Positions 10,870-21,485 of a stretch of 64,000 bases of DNA are shown piece by piece (positions within the stretch are counted from its first letter, which is position 1; every line of letters starts with the position of its first letter). Made by a program: the position numbers and the translations under genes. The stretch is taken from the NCBI RefSeq assembly GCF_002443255.2, contig NW_019211458.1:25552757-25616756 (forward strand). Direction: 5' to 3'. The stretch is from Varroa destructor (lineage: Eukaryota > Arthropoda > Arachnida > Mesostigmata > Varroidae). The notes under the pieces are model-generated. The model made no database searches, was not told where the DNA came from, and saw only the letters and a list, made by a program, of their open reading frames with translations.

Positions 10870-11538
10870 ACATTTCTTCCTGCCCCCCCGCCCCTTTTTT
10901 TCAACGTTTCTGACGAGCCTTCTTCACCGAGAATCTCTATAGTGTACGACAGTTAGAAGCTTTCGCTTTATACGGTAGCCTTGTTTCCGTACTTCGGTCT
11001 CATCCTTCTCATACATTAGGCATCTGTGACCAAAAAAACGCTAGCACTAACGGACGATCACCCAGAGGTACCAAATTTTAAGCCTTAAATCGTATCCACT
11101 AGCGAATTGGACAGTGGGTGAGTAGAGTGGCATAGAGGCAGGAGCGTTTGGACTCTGCCGGGTTTAGGTTTGGCCAGGGAGAGAAGAAGAGTCGTGACTG
11201 ACGTTCAAGCCACTGCGGGTTGAAAAAGAAGATACCGCCTCTACCCCTTTCACCCAATACCCTAATGCGCACTCTGTGAGCTCACCAAATCGCCTAGGGA
11301 AAAGCCTAGAGGAGCCTTCAACAGGAACCGAAAAAAGTGGCGCCGCTGCTAAAAGAAATGATAAGTGCATGCGAAACACGTCTGACCGTGTCTGTAGCGT
11401 GTCACGTCTACGGCGAAAAATCTCCTATTGTTTCCGCGGCATCTTCCTGGCCTTGGACACCCCATTTACGTCCTCAGCCTACTTTTTCTTTTTCTGCATC
11501 GTCAACCTCGTCTCGTTCTTTCTTGCGTCTTTTTCCAG
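10870..11538. other. GC-richer stretch with chance-like frames
   Basis: A C-rich run follows the hairpin (10880-10892). Frames of 70-97 codons overlap on both strands. One plus-strand frame (11337-11561) is Ser-rich with a pyrimidine-heavy end, which is the polypyrimidine tract of the acceptor at 11538 and not evidence of coding. Confidence 0.4.
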
Positions 11539-11635
11539 GTTTTTTTGTGGCCTGTTACTAGCGCAGTGAACATCACAGCTCTTTGCATGAGAGGTGTGAC
11601 CGCACATTAGACGGGAGGAGGCCGCAAACATGGTG
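11539..11635 (+). CDS. Possible first coding exon: strong acceptor, ATG, then donor
   Basis: One of the strongest acceptors in the window (about 30 bases almost all pyrimidine, ending CTTTTTCCAG) ends at 11538. The following 97 bases contain ATGGTG at 11630-11635 in good start context (A at -3, G at +4), immediately followed by GTACGT. This is the layout of a 5' UTR exon that supplies the start codon just before an intron. No second exon was identified, so the gene is unknown. Confidence 0.25.
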
Positions 11636-12271
11636 GTACGTTACAGTTCAAAAGAGAAAACAGTGACCTGTTCGTTCTCAGTGTTACCGATTTTACGGTG
11701 GCGGAGCGCAGTTACACCCAATTTGCAGGCAACAGCGTCTTATAATCGACAGGCTAGTGTAATTTGAGGCAAACTTGGAGGCATTGGGGGGGGGGGGGGG
11801 AAAAAGAAGGTTTAGACGAACATTATAATGAAGGATAGGCCATATTGGGGTCCGCAAAATTAGTAAGAAGACAAGGAGCGGGAGTAGTAGACTCATTTTG
11901 AGCTATTTTAATAAAGTCTCCGCTGTAGATATTAATCGTACTTCCGTCTGCAAAGTGGATGTTTATACTGCTATTGAAAATTATCGAGTATATATGATGA
12001 GCAAGGTGCGTGCATAACTTATTACCAAGGTTAAATCACTTAAATTGTTTGACCTTGATGTTCGGTAAATACATTGTGCAAGACTCAAATAGATTTCAAA
12101 TTTGATATCCAGGAATGGTCTAGCGAACTAGTCCACACCTGGTAGCGAAGAGAACATCGAGATTATTGAATTCAAATGGGTGGCCGGGCAATGCATAGGA
12201 TCTGAATCCCCTTATTAGACTATGAAGCTAGACGTTTACTATTTGATCTGGAGAAGCTAAGATGCTTCTAA
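11636..12271. other. Gap with a G15 homopolymer, no gene seen
   Basis: Contains fifteen consecutive G at 11786-11800. The rest is mixed to AT-rich with no supportable frame. Confidence 0.5.
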
Positions 12272-12305
12272 GTATAGAAGTAAGTAAGTAAGTAAGTATA
12301 GAAGT
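12272..12305. repeat. (AAGT)n tetranucleotide array between 10-bp direct repeats
   Basis: About five AAGT units (12278-12298) are flanked on both sides by the same sequence GTATAGAAGT (12272-12281 and 12296-12305). Confidence 0.8.
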
Positions 12306-12656
12306 GAATATTCGCCTAAGCAAGGACGCCCCTGCTGTGGCGCTTTTTGCTGAAAACTGGGCAGCACAGCACATCATATATCCGTATACGACCAGCCACC
12401 TATGCCATTCACATATTACAAATTGTACCCATTCGAATGTGTCTTTCCCGTATTGGTAAAAACTTGCCCATCTGCTGGCCCGTAAGGTAGCCAGCTAACT
12501 CAGACCGGCCTCAACTCAGCCACAATTGGTGAAGCCTAGAAATGTAAAGGTCTCATTGGAAATTCGTGCTGCACTTGTCTCTCGCCCAGCGAACAAAAGT
12601 AACAAAGCTCCGTACGAATGACCTGTTTCAACTATTAATGGCGATGAAGGCTCTTT
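12306..12656. other. Short gap, no gene seen
   Basis: Mixed composition; no splice-bounded frame. Confidence 0.45.
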
Positions 12657-12750
12657 CGCACGGCCCGTCCCGAGGTCCCGGTCCGGTCGGCCCGAGGGAG
12701 AGAAAGATTCTTTTATATATATATATATATAAAATAAATAATATATACAT

Positions 12751-12806
<56 letters not shown>
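12657..12806. repeat. GC-rich block abutting compound (TA)n array
   Basis: A 45-base segment of almost pure G/C with repeated CCGG/CCCG strings (12657-12701) sits directly before an AT array: (TA)n at 12714-12730, a TAAATA-rich spacer, then 52 bases of TA at 12754-12805. The composition jump is the sharpest in the window. Confidence 0.85.
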
Positions 12807-12808
<2 letters not shown>

Positions 12809-14426
12809 CCTGTCTCGCCCATATGATTAATCTCTGTGCAGACTTTTGCCAGTAGATTCAGCAAAACACGTCTTCTATACACGTTAGTGATTCCACTGTC
12901 AGTTAAAGTGCTTTTAAAGCGCAAATCTGTTTTATCTATTGAACGAATGCTGTAATACTCCGGAAGTTTCTATAGGTGGTGATTTTTTTGCCTGGCTTTG
13001 CTATGTCTTGTATATTGATACGTGCATTTAATGACAATTTACGAATAATGAAAGCTAGAAAACGACCCCCATCCCTCTAGTTACATTGCGTTAAAGAAGA
13101 AGCTTCCTCAACTACAGGGCAAATGGCTACAAAAAACAGTCCGAGAAATTCGATTATGCAGGTAGTCCTAAGATCTGCTATTCCGCCGACCGGAAGCAAA
13201 AATACATTTATCATAACAATATATTTTTTAAGCCTGCAATAATAGTAAAAGTCAATAAATAGCATTACTTTCCCATGACCTCGCCATTTCTCTTCATGAT
13301 TTCTTGACGAAAGAAGTCAAATGTGGCTTCAGCTTGTCATTGCTGTTTAATCAACGGAAGATAAAAATCTGCGCACACAAACACTTTCACGTTATGTCAG
13401 GAACCGGCCCGTCCATGGTTAGTTCTGGCGTATCGTTGTTTTCGGAGAAAACGTGAGGTTACTTTCGTGCCTTCGCCACTGCTGTTACTTCTACTACTAA
13501 TAAATAAAAAAAAAAAAAAAAACTGAGATGACCGAATTATAAAGGTATCTAGTCTGCTAGGCAGTACGACAACGACGGCCACAGCGAATTTACGATCAAA
13601 TGTTTACGTCGGAGTGGTATTTTTTAGGTTGTTGTTAGGGTACTTGTTAACTTCTGCTGGAGTACCGATCGCTGTCAACGTCGCCAGAGTTGATTGGCGG
13701 TAGCAATCATGGGTTTTGCTCGTGATGGCAGCTCTGTCTTGACCGCATTGGCTGTAGTCAACAGACAGGCAGCTCGTAAAAATTAGAACTGTCTTTTTTT
13801 CTATGTCAAGCTAAAGTTGCCACAGCGAACAATTGGTTCGCTTTCAACATCCATAGTTCATTCCTTTATAGACTCCGTCAACATATGAGGGTTTTGTTAT
13901 TAGTGGATTAGGTGGCCATCGAAAAGGTTGACAAGAACAGAGAGGGCGAGAGGGACAGTGGGCTGGGAAGGCGAATCTACGAAGGAGGGATCCACCGGTT
14001 GCCATTATGCCAGTTCCTGCCGTTACAATGGAGTGATGTGTACCAAGCATCTTTCTTTCGCCTCAGTTTCGCGCATGCCCGTTAGCGATCGCAGACGCCG
14101 CAGGATAGTAGTTACGGCAGTATCGCGACGCTTCCGTCTAATTCACGTAAGAGCGGGTTTCCGACACGACCTCAGTATAAGGCTGGGAAGCGGAATCTCA
14201 AGTTTTTATGCTGTTTTATCTATACGAGGCTCAAGCTGAGGTGGTTTTCGCCTAGCGTTGCGAACTCTAGATAAAGTCGACTTCATTAGTTTTTTTTTTT
14301 CTTTTTCTTATAGAAAATTGCAAATTATGGTTTAGTAAAGACGATAAGCCACCTTCTGTAAGAAAGCTGTAGCATTTGCTTGCGGTTCAATTTAGTACTG
14401 CTATTGTTGTTCTAAGTTGTAAAATA
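12807..14426. other. Gap with GC-rich patch at 13.9-14.25 kb
   Basis: Mostly AT-rich, with an A16 run near 13506-13521. The patch 13840-14250 is GC-richer and carries overlapping frames on both strands (plus 13928-14239, Arg-rich; minus 13844-14050). No start context or splice pair favours either one. Confidence 0.4.
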
Positions 14427-14576
14427 ATGGCAAACAAATACTGCGTTCGGCGCCCGAATAGCCTTACATTAAATGTCGAGACTTTCATTGATATGACAGA
14501 TATGTTTTATATTGTTTCTGCTTGCCTTATAGCTTACCCAGCGCTAGAAGCTAAAATACAAATAGGGGACAAATAG
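14427..14576 (+). CDS. Possible 49-residue microprotein
   Basis: The ATG at 14427 sits in near-ideal context (AATAATGG: A at -3, G at +4). The 49-codon frame ends at TAG 14574-14576. The N-terminal half is polar with Lys/Arg, and a hydrophobic stretch of about 15 residues (roughly 29-43) could be a membrane segment. Local DNA is AT-rich, so an open frame is slightly less expected than in the GC islands. No family is recognised. Confidence 0.17.
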   Translation: MANKYCVRRPNSLTLNVETFIDMTDMFYIVSACLIAYPALEAKIQIGDK

Positions 14577-15288
14577 TAAACATCTGCACAGGCTGCACGT
14601 ACGATCAGTGGCTTTGAACGTTAAATGCTAGTTAATTGCTCTGGCTAGAAATTTATTTTTGAGACTTTTATAAATGTCTTGTCGTCTATGTATCCGTACA
14701 GCTTTAAAAATCACATCGTTTGAGATGTATAGTCTTTGGAACAAAGAAGGCAATACTTATAATGAGACGTTACTGATTCTGTGCGCATGCGCAGATGCAC
14801 AAATAATTCGTTGTTTGACTTAGACACGGTGTCATACCTCGTAATGTAATATAAAGCACATGTTGAAATATAATTTCTTTCACCCATAAAAAAATCGTAT
14901 TGAAACTGTGTTGCCTCTCATATTTATTCTTGATTTACGAAATAAAAGCTCGTCTTTAGCGTGTTAGCGTTCGCAATCGTCTAGCAATGATCATAGAGAT
15001 GCTGTTTAATAACTCTGTTTAAATAAACTGGTTGTCTCTACGGTAAACTTACTTATATTTTTCAAAGCTCAATGCAGAATGAATAATACTAGCGACGAAG
15101 CCTTCCCTGCTACTAAAAGCCAAGTACTTGAGGAGAGCAGACTCCTGCGCGAGTCACGAACATAGCAAATTTTCGCTTTTTCGCTGGAAACTTTTAGGCC
15201 AAAAAAAGAATTCAGACATAAATAAATTTAAACTCGTAAAAGTTAACCTAAAAACTCGCGCTAGACGACAGTATTTTTTTTTGGTCAG
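14577..15288. other. AT-rich gap ending in a strong splice acceptor
   Basis: AT-rich with no supportable frame until a T9 tract and GGTCAG ending at 15288. Confidence 0.45.
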
Positions 15289-15665
15289 ATTCGTTGCAAC
15301 GGCCTGTTCATGAAGTTAGCGAACCAATTCATTCTGAGGCGATTTCTGCCTTTATGACGATAAATAGACGAATGCGAAGAAGCCTGAGAAGCTTCGCGAT
15401 TCACTCGTTTCCACTTGTTGTACAACGTCGTGTAATTCGAAGGCGTGCAGCCTTACTTGGCCTCTATCTGACTATGGCATTCTACGGAGTCCAAACGCTC
15501 GTCGGGATGAAACCGATCGGGTACCTCATGCGTTCAACAATGACTCCGTTGAACTCGAATGCGTTCGTAGCAGCCTGCTGTTTCCAGCCCGCCATGATGG
15601 CAGAAAGCCTTAAATCTCAACTACTCCAAGTTAGATCAATACCGCATTATCTTGTTGAGAACTAA
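15289..15665 (+). CDS. Candidate terminal exon, 124 codons, hydrophobic middle
   Basis: A clear acceptor (T9 then GGTCAG) ends at 15288. The frame is open from there to TAA at 15663-15665, about 125 codons, with the first in-frame ATG at 15354. From that ATG the product is 103 residues: an Arg-rich N-terminus with clusters such as RRMRRS and RRVIRRR, then a hydrophobic stretch that could be a membrane span, then a mixed tail with several Met and Cys. I recognise no receptor or channel motif. Frames near this length are expected a few times by chance in 64 kb. Confidence 0.25.
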
Positions 15666-15814
15666 AATGATACATATGTTAAAATATATAACAGCAGATG
15701 TTACCAAATCACTGCCTTCCCTCCAGTTAGTGTATTGGATACAATTAGAAAAATTACAGATTAACCGACGGCTCAAGAGGTGCGAGTCTACAGTAGTTTG
15801 GCCTGCTATAGGAA

Positions 15815-15838
15815 GTTTTTCTGTAAGGACAGAAAAAC
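15815..15838. repeat. 10-bp hairpin with AAGG loop
   Basis: GTTTTTCTGT at 15815-15824 and ACAGAAAAAC at 15829-15838 are exact reverse complements around a four-base loop. On RNA it would be a stable stem, but there is no adjacent T-run to suggest termination. Confidence 0.55.
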
Positions 15839-17082
15839 GGCCTTCACATGCTAAATGCTGACAATTAATAAGTAATGCAATAGCCGACCGCTCGCGTCTT
15901 TCACGCCGCCAGTTCAGGCGACATTTGACAATCGATCAACTCAATACATTACATACTGAAATTGCGGTCGGCCGCCAGACGTATACAATTCAATACAGCC
16001 AGTATAATGATTCTCACGTGGCTTACGTAGCTTCGAATACATACCTGTTTCACTGGTTGAAGTAAATAAATTTAAGGGTAAATATATTTCTACCCAAGGT
16101 ACGTCTCAGTGATTAATAATAATAAACGCCTGAAGCGGAACATCGCTTGAAGCAAAACTCAGAGAAGTAATTCCTCATACTGTTTTATAGGGAACCTCAT
16201 TTTGTGTTGCATTGCGTTACCTAAAACTGTTACGCTTAATAAGAGAGTTAACAATATACTTAATTTGACACATAAACAACTATGCTACAAAAAAAGGCCT
16301 TCGAGAAGCATATATCTATAAATATGGAAACTACCTCTGTCTTGCAGCAGCGATTGATGTCGACAGGTGTGAAATCTAGAGGGAACTGGTCATGGTTTTC
16401 ACCAGCTGTCTGAAACGCGTGTGTAACGGACAGTTAGTTGTCACCTGCACACTTTCTTGTAACCTATTCTGTTACTTCATGGCTACACTGGGAATTCTCG
16501 AACTTGATGACCGCGTTTGTAACAACGGGTGGGCTGTGCACACGAAATAAGTTGTCCGTGAACGTCATGGAGAGATAGCGGGCGTCAGCGAAAGTATAAA
16601 ACGTAGATAGTATCACATATTTACGCTTGAAGTCACTTGTGTGCACCGACACTTCCGTTTCGCCGACGTCACCCGTTACTATACCAAAGATTTGAAAACA
16701 AAATTTTTGAAATTAGTCTTCGAACGACCCTCGATTGACCGCTAGAACTTCCGGTGATAAGAATAAACAACTGAACAGATAGCTAGTAATACAGACGATA
16801 AATAGTGATATTATTAGTTTTTTTGCTTAGAAAAAACATTTGTGGCTATCTAACCAGTTTATGCCTGAACCCTCATGTGACTTTGATGTTATACAAGATA
16901 CCTGAGATACCCAATCACATCTGTTTTTTATACAGTCCAATGTTACCATGTGCCAGTTGATTCTTTATGGATGTCAACGTGCTTTAGAGCTGAGTGTCCT
17001 TTTCTCTTTTTCATACAATGCATGCATCTTTCAGCCAGCGGCGTAACGTGCCAGTTACCACCAGTCGTTCTATGCATGTAGC
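15839..17082. other. AT-rich gap, no gene seen
   Basis: Dense stops in all frames; frames up to 62 codons only. A GTATAAAACG string at about 16595 has no supported gene beside it. Confidence 0.5.
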
Positions 17083-17110
17083 TATATATATATATATATA
17101 TATATATATA
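17083..17110. repeat. (TA)n microsatellite
   Basis: Twenty-eight bases of alternating TA. Confidence 0.95.
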
Positions 17111-17583
17111 ATGTCGTTGCTATTGAACGTATTGATATTGAACCGAATCAACCGCCTTGCTGTCACAAGCAGAAGACGTCTATTTGGGAATGTCTGTAAA
17201 CATAAACCCAAAACTCCAGTCACCAGCGCTAACCGTTTACAGCTTCTTAACACAGTATACGGTAATTTTCAGTTGAACGAAACATTAATTGTCTCTAGAA
17301 TTGGCACGCTACAAAGCTGTGCAGTGTGACAAGTTGTTGATGAAATGAAACGCTGATGTTTGCCCATTTACAAATGTAAACGACCGAAAGAAAACCTTAC
17401 GACCGCTGATGTCTGTGAGACTCGTCGATCTTGAAATACTATGTTATTTAGCGAAAGATGCTTTTGAGCTATATGTAGTTGAAATGTTCTCTAAACAGGC
17501 GAACTCGAGAAGAATTTTCATTTGAGCCCTTTTTGGTTTGTTTCCTGATTTGCCCCATGGCATCAATCTGGGAAGTCTAGATA

Positions 17584-17823
17584 ATGGAACAACATCACCG
17601 AATAGCCTGCGATTTATTGCACCCTAGGGCACATTATTCGCACAAAGGCAAATATCGTAGTAGATCGTATGAAAGCATTATATATAACACACAATATGGA
17701 ATAAGCCGTTTTATCATAATGCACTTGCCAATTGGAAAGCTCGTGTATTTTCAAACTGTAAAACAACTGAAGGTGCTGACCGCTATATCGCTCTCAAATG
17801 ATGTCACTGAAGTTTTGAGATAA
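17584..17823 (+). CDS. Possible 79-residue protein, ATG in strong context
   Basis: The ATG at 17584 has A at -3 and G at +4. The 79-codon frame ends at TAA 17821-17823. The first third is His/Arg/Lys-rich and the remainder mixes Ile/Leu/Val with polar residues, without a clear membrane span. Neighbouring DNA is AT-rich and no splice sites need to be invoked. No motif is recognised, and a chance frame remains the simplest alternative. Confidence 0.2.
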   Translation: MEQHHRIACDLLHPRAHYSHKGKYRSRSYESIIYNTQYGISRFIIMHLPIGKLVYFQTVKQLKVLTAISLSNDVTEVLR

Positions 17824-18180
17824 ATTACATAATGTCGCGTTAATTGTTTTGCCAATAACCACGACACTGGGATGGTCTCTTCACCCCTCTTCGCGTCTTC
17901 CATTTATATCAAGTATCATCTATGTAAAGCAAAGACACACGCATAAATGTAGTTCTATTGTTTGGAACTAGTTCAGATATACGTGCCATTTCGGCTAGTC
18001 TAACGGTTAGAAAAAGCCGATTTTTGACAATGCGCTGTTAAAGTAGGGCTGATAATAATGTAAGGGGACAAATACGTTCGCACTGAAACCCTGACCTCCA
18101 AATACACCAATGAAGAAGAGATCTCCTTTGCCCCCGTTTGAGCCATGAGAAGGAGCTCAGCTCTTTTGAAGTTGTGAGGT
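17824..18180. other. AT-rich gap
   Basis: Nothing supportable seen. Confidence 0.45.
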
Positions 18181-18643
18181 TATCAGCAGTAACGCTGACG
18201 TGTATGCAACGTCCCTTCAGATAACGCCTGGTTGAATGGAGAACAGCTTCCGGCGCGGCTTTTCCCTACATCCGCTTTAAGCTTTCTAGACAGAAGTGCA
18301 AGGGCTCCAGTTCCGCTTCCGAGCTCCTCAATCCCAATTTCCCCCGACGTTCTCTTTGCAAAAGTAGGCTTCGCAATGCGGCAAGCTTCAGCAAGCGGTC
18401 GTGGGGTTCCGGCCGAAGGACGCACCATCGCAGAAAACCATTGTGTGTTCCAGGTTGGTTCAGTCTGCCGAGATATCGAAGCTTAATTCGAAGCAACGAA
18501 TGTATAACGCCGGCGGCCACGCACGATGTGTACGAGGTGTCAACGACAAGATGGGCAAAGTAGGGATTAGGCCGACTCTAACTATTGAGTTTTCCGGCAG
18601 AATAAGCGAGTTACTCCGGAATCGTAAGTTTGTTACGCCGTAA
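18181..18643. other. GC-rich island with frames open on both strands
   Basis: This sharply GC-richer block carries four overlapping 80-84-codon frames, plus 18232-18486 and 18401-18643, minus 18183-18428 and 18266-18520. CCCAATTTCCCCC and AAGCTT strings recur. No frame has a good start, and acceptors and donors are weak on both strands. The block could be a regulatory element or a noncoding exon. Confidence 0.4.
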
Positions 18644-20967
18644 AGGGAGACAAATATTACGAGAACAGGAAGAGGTTAAAATTTAAAAGTTTTAGAGTCG
18701 GAAAGCTAGCTGGGAAGCATCTTTCTATCCCCTTTGAAAGGCTAGGACATAAAGCGTAGTGAGCTGACCCCTTTGAACTTTGAATCCTGTCCCTAAGTTG
18801 TATACGTGAAGCCAACAAGTAAGTAACAAAAGGTAAAGGAAAGGATTTAGTACTGAATGACCTAAGTACATCTAAACAATAATTGAATATATAGAAGAGA
18901 TATTTGCGGCATCTTTCGTCGAATAAATAGGATATGTTATGTGGCCTGATTTCGTTTTTGTTTAAATAAGTCAAAAGCAATTGTAAAATGTATACGGAAT
19001 ATGTACAAAATGATTGTGGGGCGGCCTCCAAGATTTTCGTGCCGCCATTTCCGCCAACTGTTTAATGTCATATAATAATAACTGTCGTAGCATCCAGAGC
19101 GTCGTTTTTGTAGTAACAAAACCAAAACTGAAAACTATATAGCGAACTTTTGACTCAAAACATTGAACCCTCACAAACCCTCAATGAAGGCCCACAAAAA
19201 GGGCACTCTACAGAATCGAAAAAAGTGAACTGAAATATACCCATTATCTAGGTTCAGGTATAGAAATGTGTTGATCAGGTTTATATGATAATAAAATATA
19301 GCGAATACTACGATTTACAACGAAAAGGGTAAAGTCTGCAAACTGGAGCATTGATTTAGTCTTGTCAACTTTCAACATTGGTTTTATATAAACATAGGCT
19401 TAAAATATTACCAATTGCTCAGTCTCTTAGCCCTCTAGCTATAATAAGTTTAACATTCAGATTCATTAACTTTACAAAAATTATAAAAGAAGTTAAAGCT
19501 ATCCACCTCGTAGCCTATTCTTCCTTTTCGTGTACTATCTCGTTAAGGTAACGACAAAAAATATTTTCACAATATGACTTAATGATGATTGGCAATATCG
19601 TTTCCTAAACAAAACCAATAGCCGAAATATCACATCAGATATTTCCTAAAAGCAATTTATAGAATCTGTCAGTGTAAACATGCCATCTAAATTGAATTTT
19701 TCCAACTGAACTTACGGAATCCTAATGAAAGAATCATAGAGATTAGGCTTCCTTAGGCGTAAAGCCACCCGATTGCCATTAAACTAAGTTAAAAGTTTCA
19801 TCATCAAGATGATTCCTGCATCTAGCAACGGCTAGACCGTTAAGCTAATACCTTTCATTTGTTTGTATGGCCTGTTTAGGCAAAGTCGCCGTTTGAAGAC
19901 GCTTGAATATAAACCACTTGAATAGGCCCTGTAGTGCTGGATGAAAAAAAGTATACATCACAGGGCAAAACACCTAGCTGTACATTGCAACGAATTTCGT
20001 CAGAGACTATGTTCCAGATCCAGCTGAAAATGAGTTTGTTTATTCGGATCATGTGCCAAATGGGCTTCATCGTATAACTCCTAACTCATTGTATATGTTA
20101 AATAAATAGGGTAAATAACCCGTGTCATTTTAGTTTGTATGAAATAGAATGTTTTTCCTTTGTTCAAATCATGAATTCCACGAAGATTCATGCATAGGAG
20201 CAGCGCAGGCCAAGGCGGCCCAAGCGAATCGCTGTGACGAGTAAAAGAAATTGCGCTGTTACGGAATAACGTTTCATCTTGTAAAAACTGTCACTCTTCT
20301 GTTATGCTAGGCCAAACGACTAGAATCTGTACTGCGGAAATATTGGACAATACCGTTTGAAAGCAGACGAGAATTAGATAGTTTTTAGCATAGCAGCTTG
20401 CTTTAACAAGAGGATCTTCAAGTGCGTTACTGACAGTTTCTTAAGAGTTCCGAAAGAACTATTTCGAAAAGCAACGGCACGCCTATGGCGCAATCTGTGC
20501 TATATATTGGCAATACACGGATGCGCATTGAAATTGTCAAGATGTCGTGATCTCACTATCATCGGTTGTAAGATCGAATCATCAACGTGTTTACCTCTTG
20601 TGTGAACGATATATGCACGGAGTTTAGTATAAGATTTTAAATTAGTTTTCATTAAAAAAAAAAAGTCAATAACTATAGTGTTTTTTCTTCAATTTGTTTT
20701 TCAAGTTCAGTATTATCTTGTATTTTATTTATTTAATAATTTGTTGCAAAAAACAAAGTCATACTTGAAGCGTTGCGTCATCGAAAAATGAGTGCAATAA
20801 AATGTTAATATCAACATCTGAGTATAAATAATGCGTGCAGCCATGAGTCTATCTGATAAAAATCATCTTTGATTTACAAAATTTGGTTTGTTAGGCTGCT
20901 ATGAGCTAATATAGCGAAACTCGAAACTGAGTAACTTTTTAACTAGTTGCGCTCGAACAATAATCCT
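18644..20967. other. AT-rich 2.3-kb gap
   Basis: Dense stops. A minus-strand frame of 124 codons (18657-19031) spans the edge of the preceding island, but its ATG context is poor and its composition is Leu/Phe/Tyr-rich, as AT-rich DNA gives. An A10 run lies near 20653. Confidence 0.45.
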
Positions 20968-21240
20968 TCAATATGTATTAGAAGTACTTTTCTTTATTTT
21001 TTTACACATTTTTATGAGCGCTTTGGCAGCTTCTGGATAGCCATATAAATGCCATTTGTCTTCCTTAACGTAACTTCCCTGTCTGTCGCTTCTCGGAAAA
21101 AACTGATTGTGGGATCTGCTCGCCGACCAGTTGCCCTTTTTAGGGCACCGAAGACCCGTAATTACAACAATTGGGAGAACAAGCAGATCGAAGCTAACAT
21201 TGAATATTTTCTTCCTCAATACAAGAAACAGTCGAGGCAT
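20968..21240 (-). CDS. Possible secreted or anchored basic peptide
   Basis: On the minus strand, a second in-frame ATG at 21240 opens a frame ending at 20968. It has a basic N-terminus, a hydrophobic stretch at about residues 14-30 that could be a signal or anchor, then a charged tail with a Lys-rich end (motif MCKKIKKS). Total length is about 90 residues. A plus-strand frame of 82 codons (21049-21297) overlaps it almost completely, so at most one of the two is likely real. No family is recognised. Confidence 0.17.
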   Translation of the reverse strand: MPRLFLVLRKKIFNVSFDLLVLPIVVITGLRCPKKGNWSASRSHNQFFPRSDRQGSYVKEDKWHLYGYPEAAKALIKMCKKIKKSTSNTY

Positions 21241-21248
21241 GGTGGTGA

Positions 21249-21469
21249 GATTTGGTGGTGGCAACGATACATGAGTCTCTTGAGGAACCCGAAATAACGG
21301 GCCGCACTTATTGTTTCATTTTCGGCAAATATCTCAGAGTAGCGGATGCCCTTGATGTCCTTGCGTTGCGAGCACAAATCATCACTTTCATCCAAACTTA
21401 TTCAACATGGCGACCGAACTCGAAACTTCTCCAAAACGACGCCATTCTCCTGCCTGGTCCTTCCCCGGC
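21249..21469 (+). CDS. Possible exon ending at ATG|GTAGAG
   Basis: The frame is open from 21249 and reaches a fair donor (AAATG|GTAGAG) at about 21470 in phase 1; unspliced, it runs to 21485. The segment has a helix-like stretch with motif YLRVADALDVLALRAQI, which loosely recalls the last helices of BTB domains, but the upstream BTB core is missing. The acceptor is unclear. I would not assign a function. Confidence 0.17.
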
Positions 21470-21485
21470 AAATGGTAGAGATTGA

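Noticed and set aside
18183..18643. Four overlapping 80-84-codon frames on both strands
   Set aside because: No frame stands out by start, splice sites or motif; low stop frequency in GC-rich DNA explains them.
18657..19031. Minus-strand frame of 124 codons
   Set aside because: Poor start context, no signal peptide, composition expected from AT-rich DNA, no splice support.
21249..21469. Helical stretch resembling the end of a BTB domain
   Set aside because: Only about 20 residues fit, the core strands and upstream helices are absent, and no acceptor joins it to a missing part.
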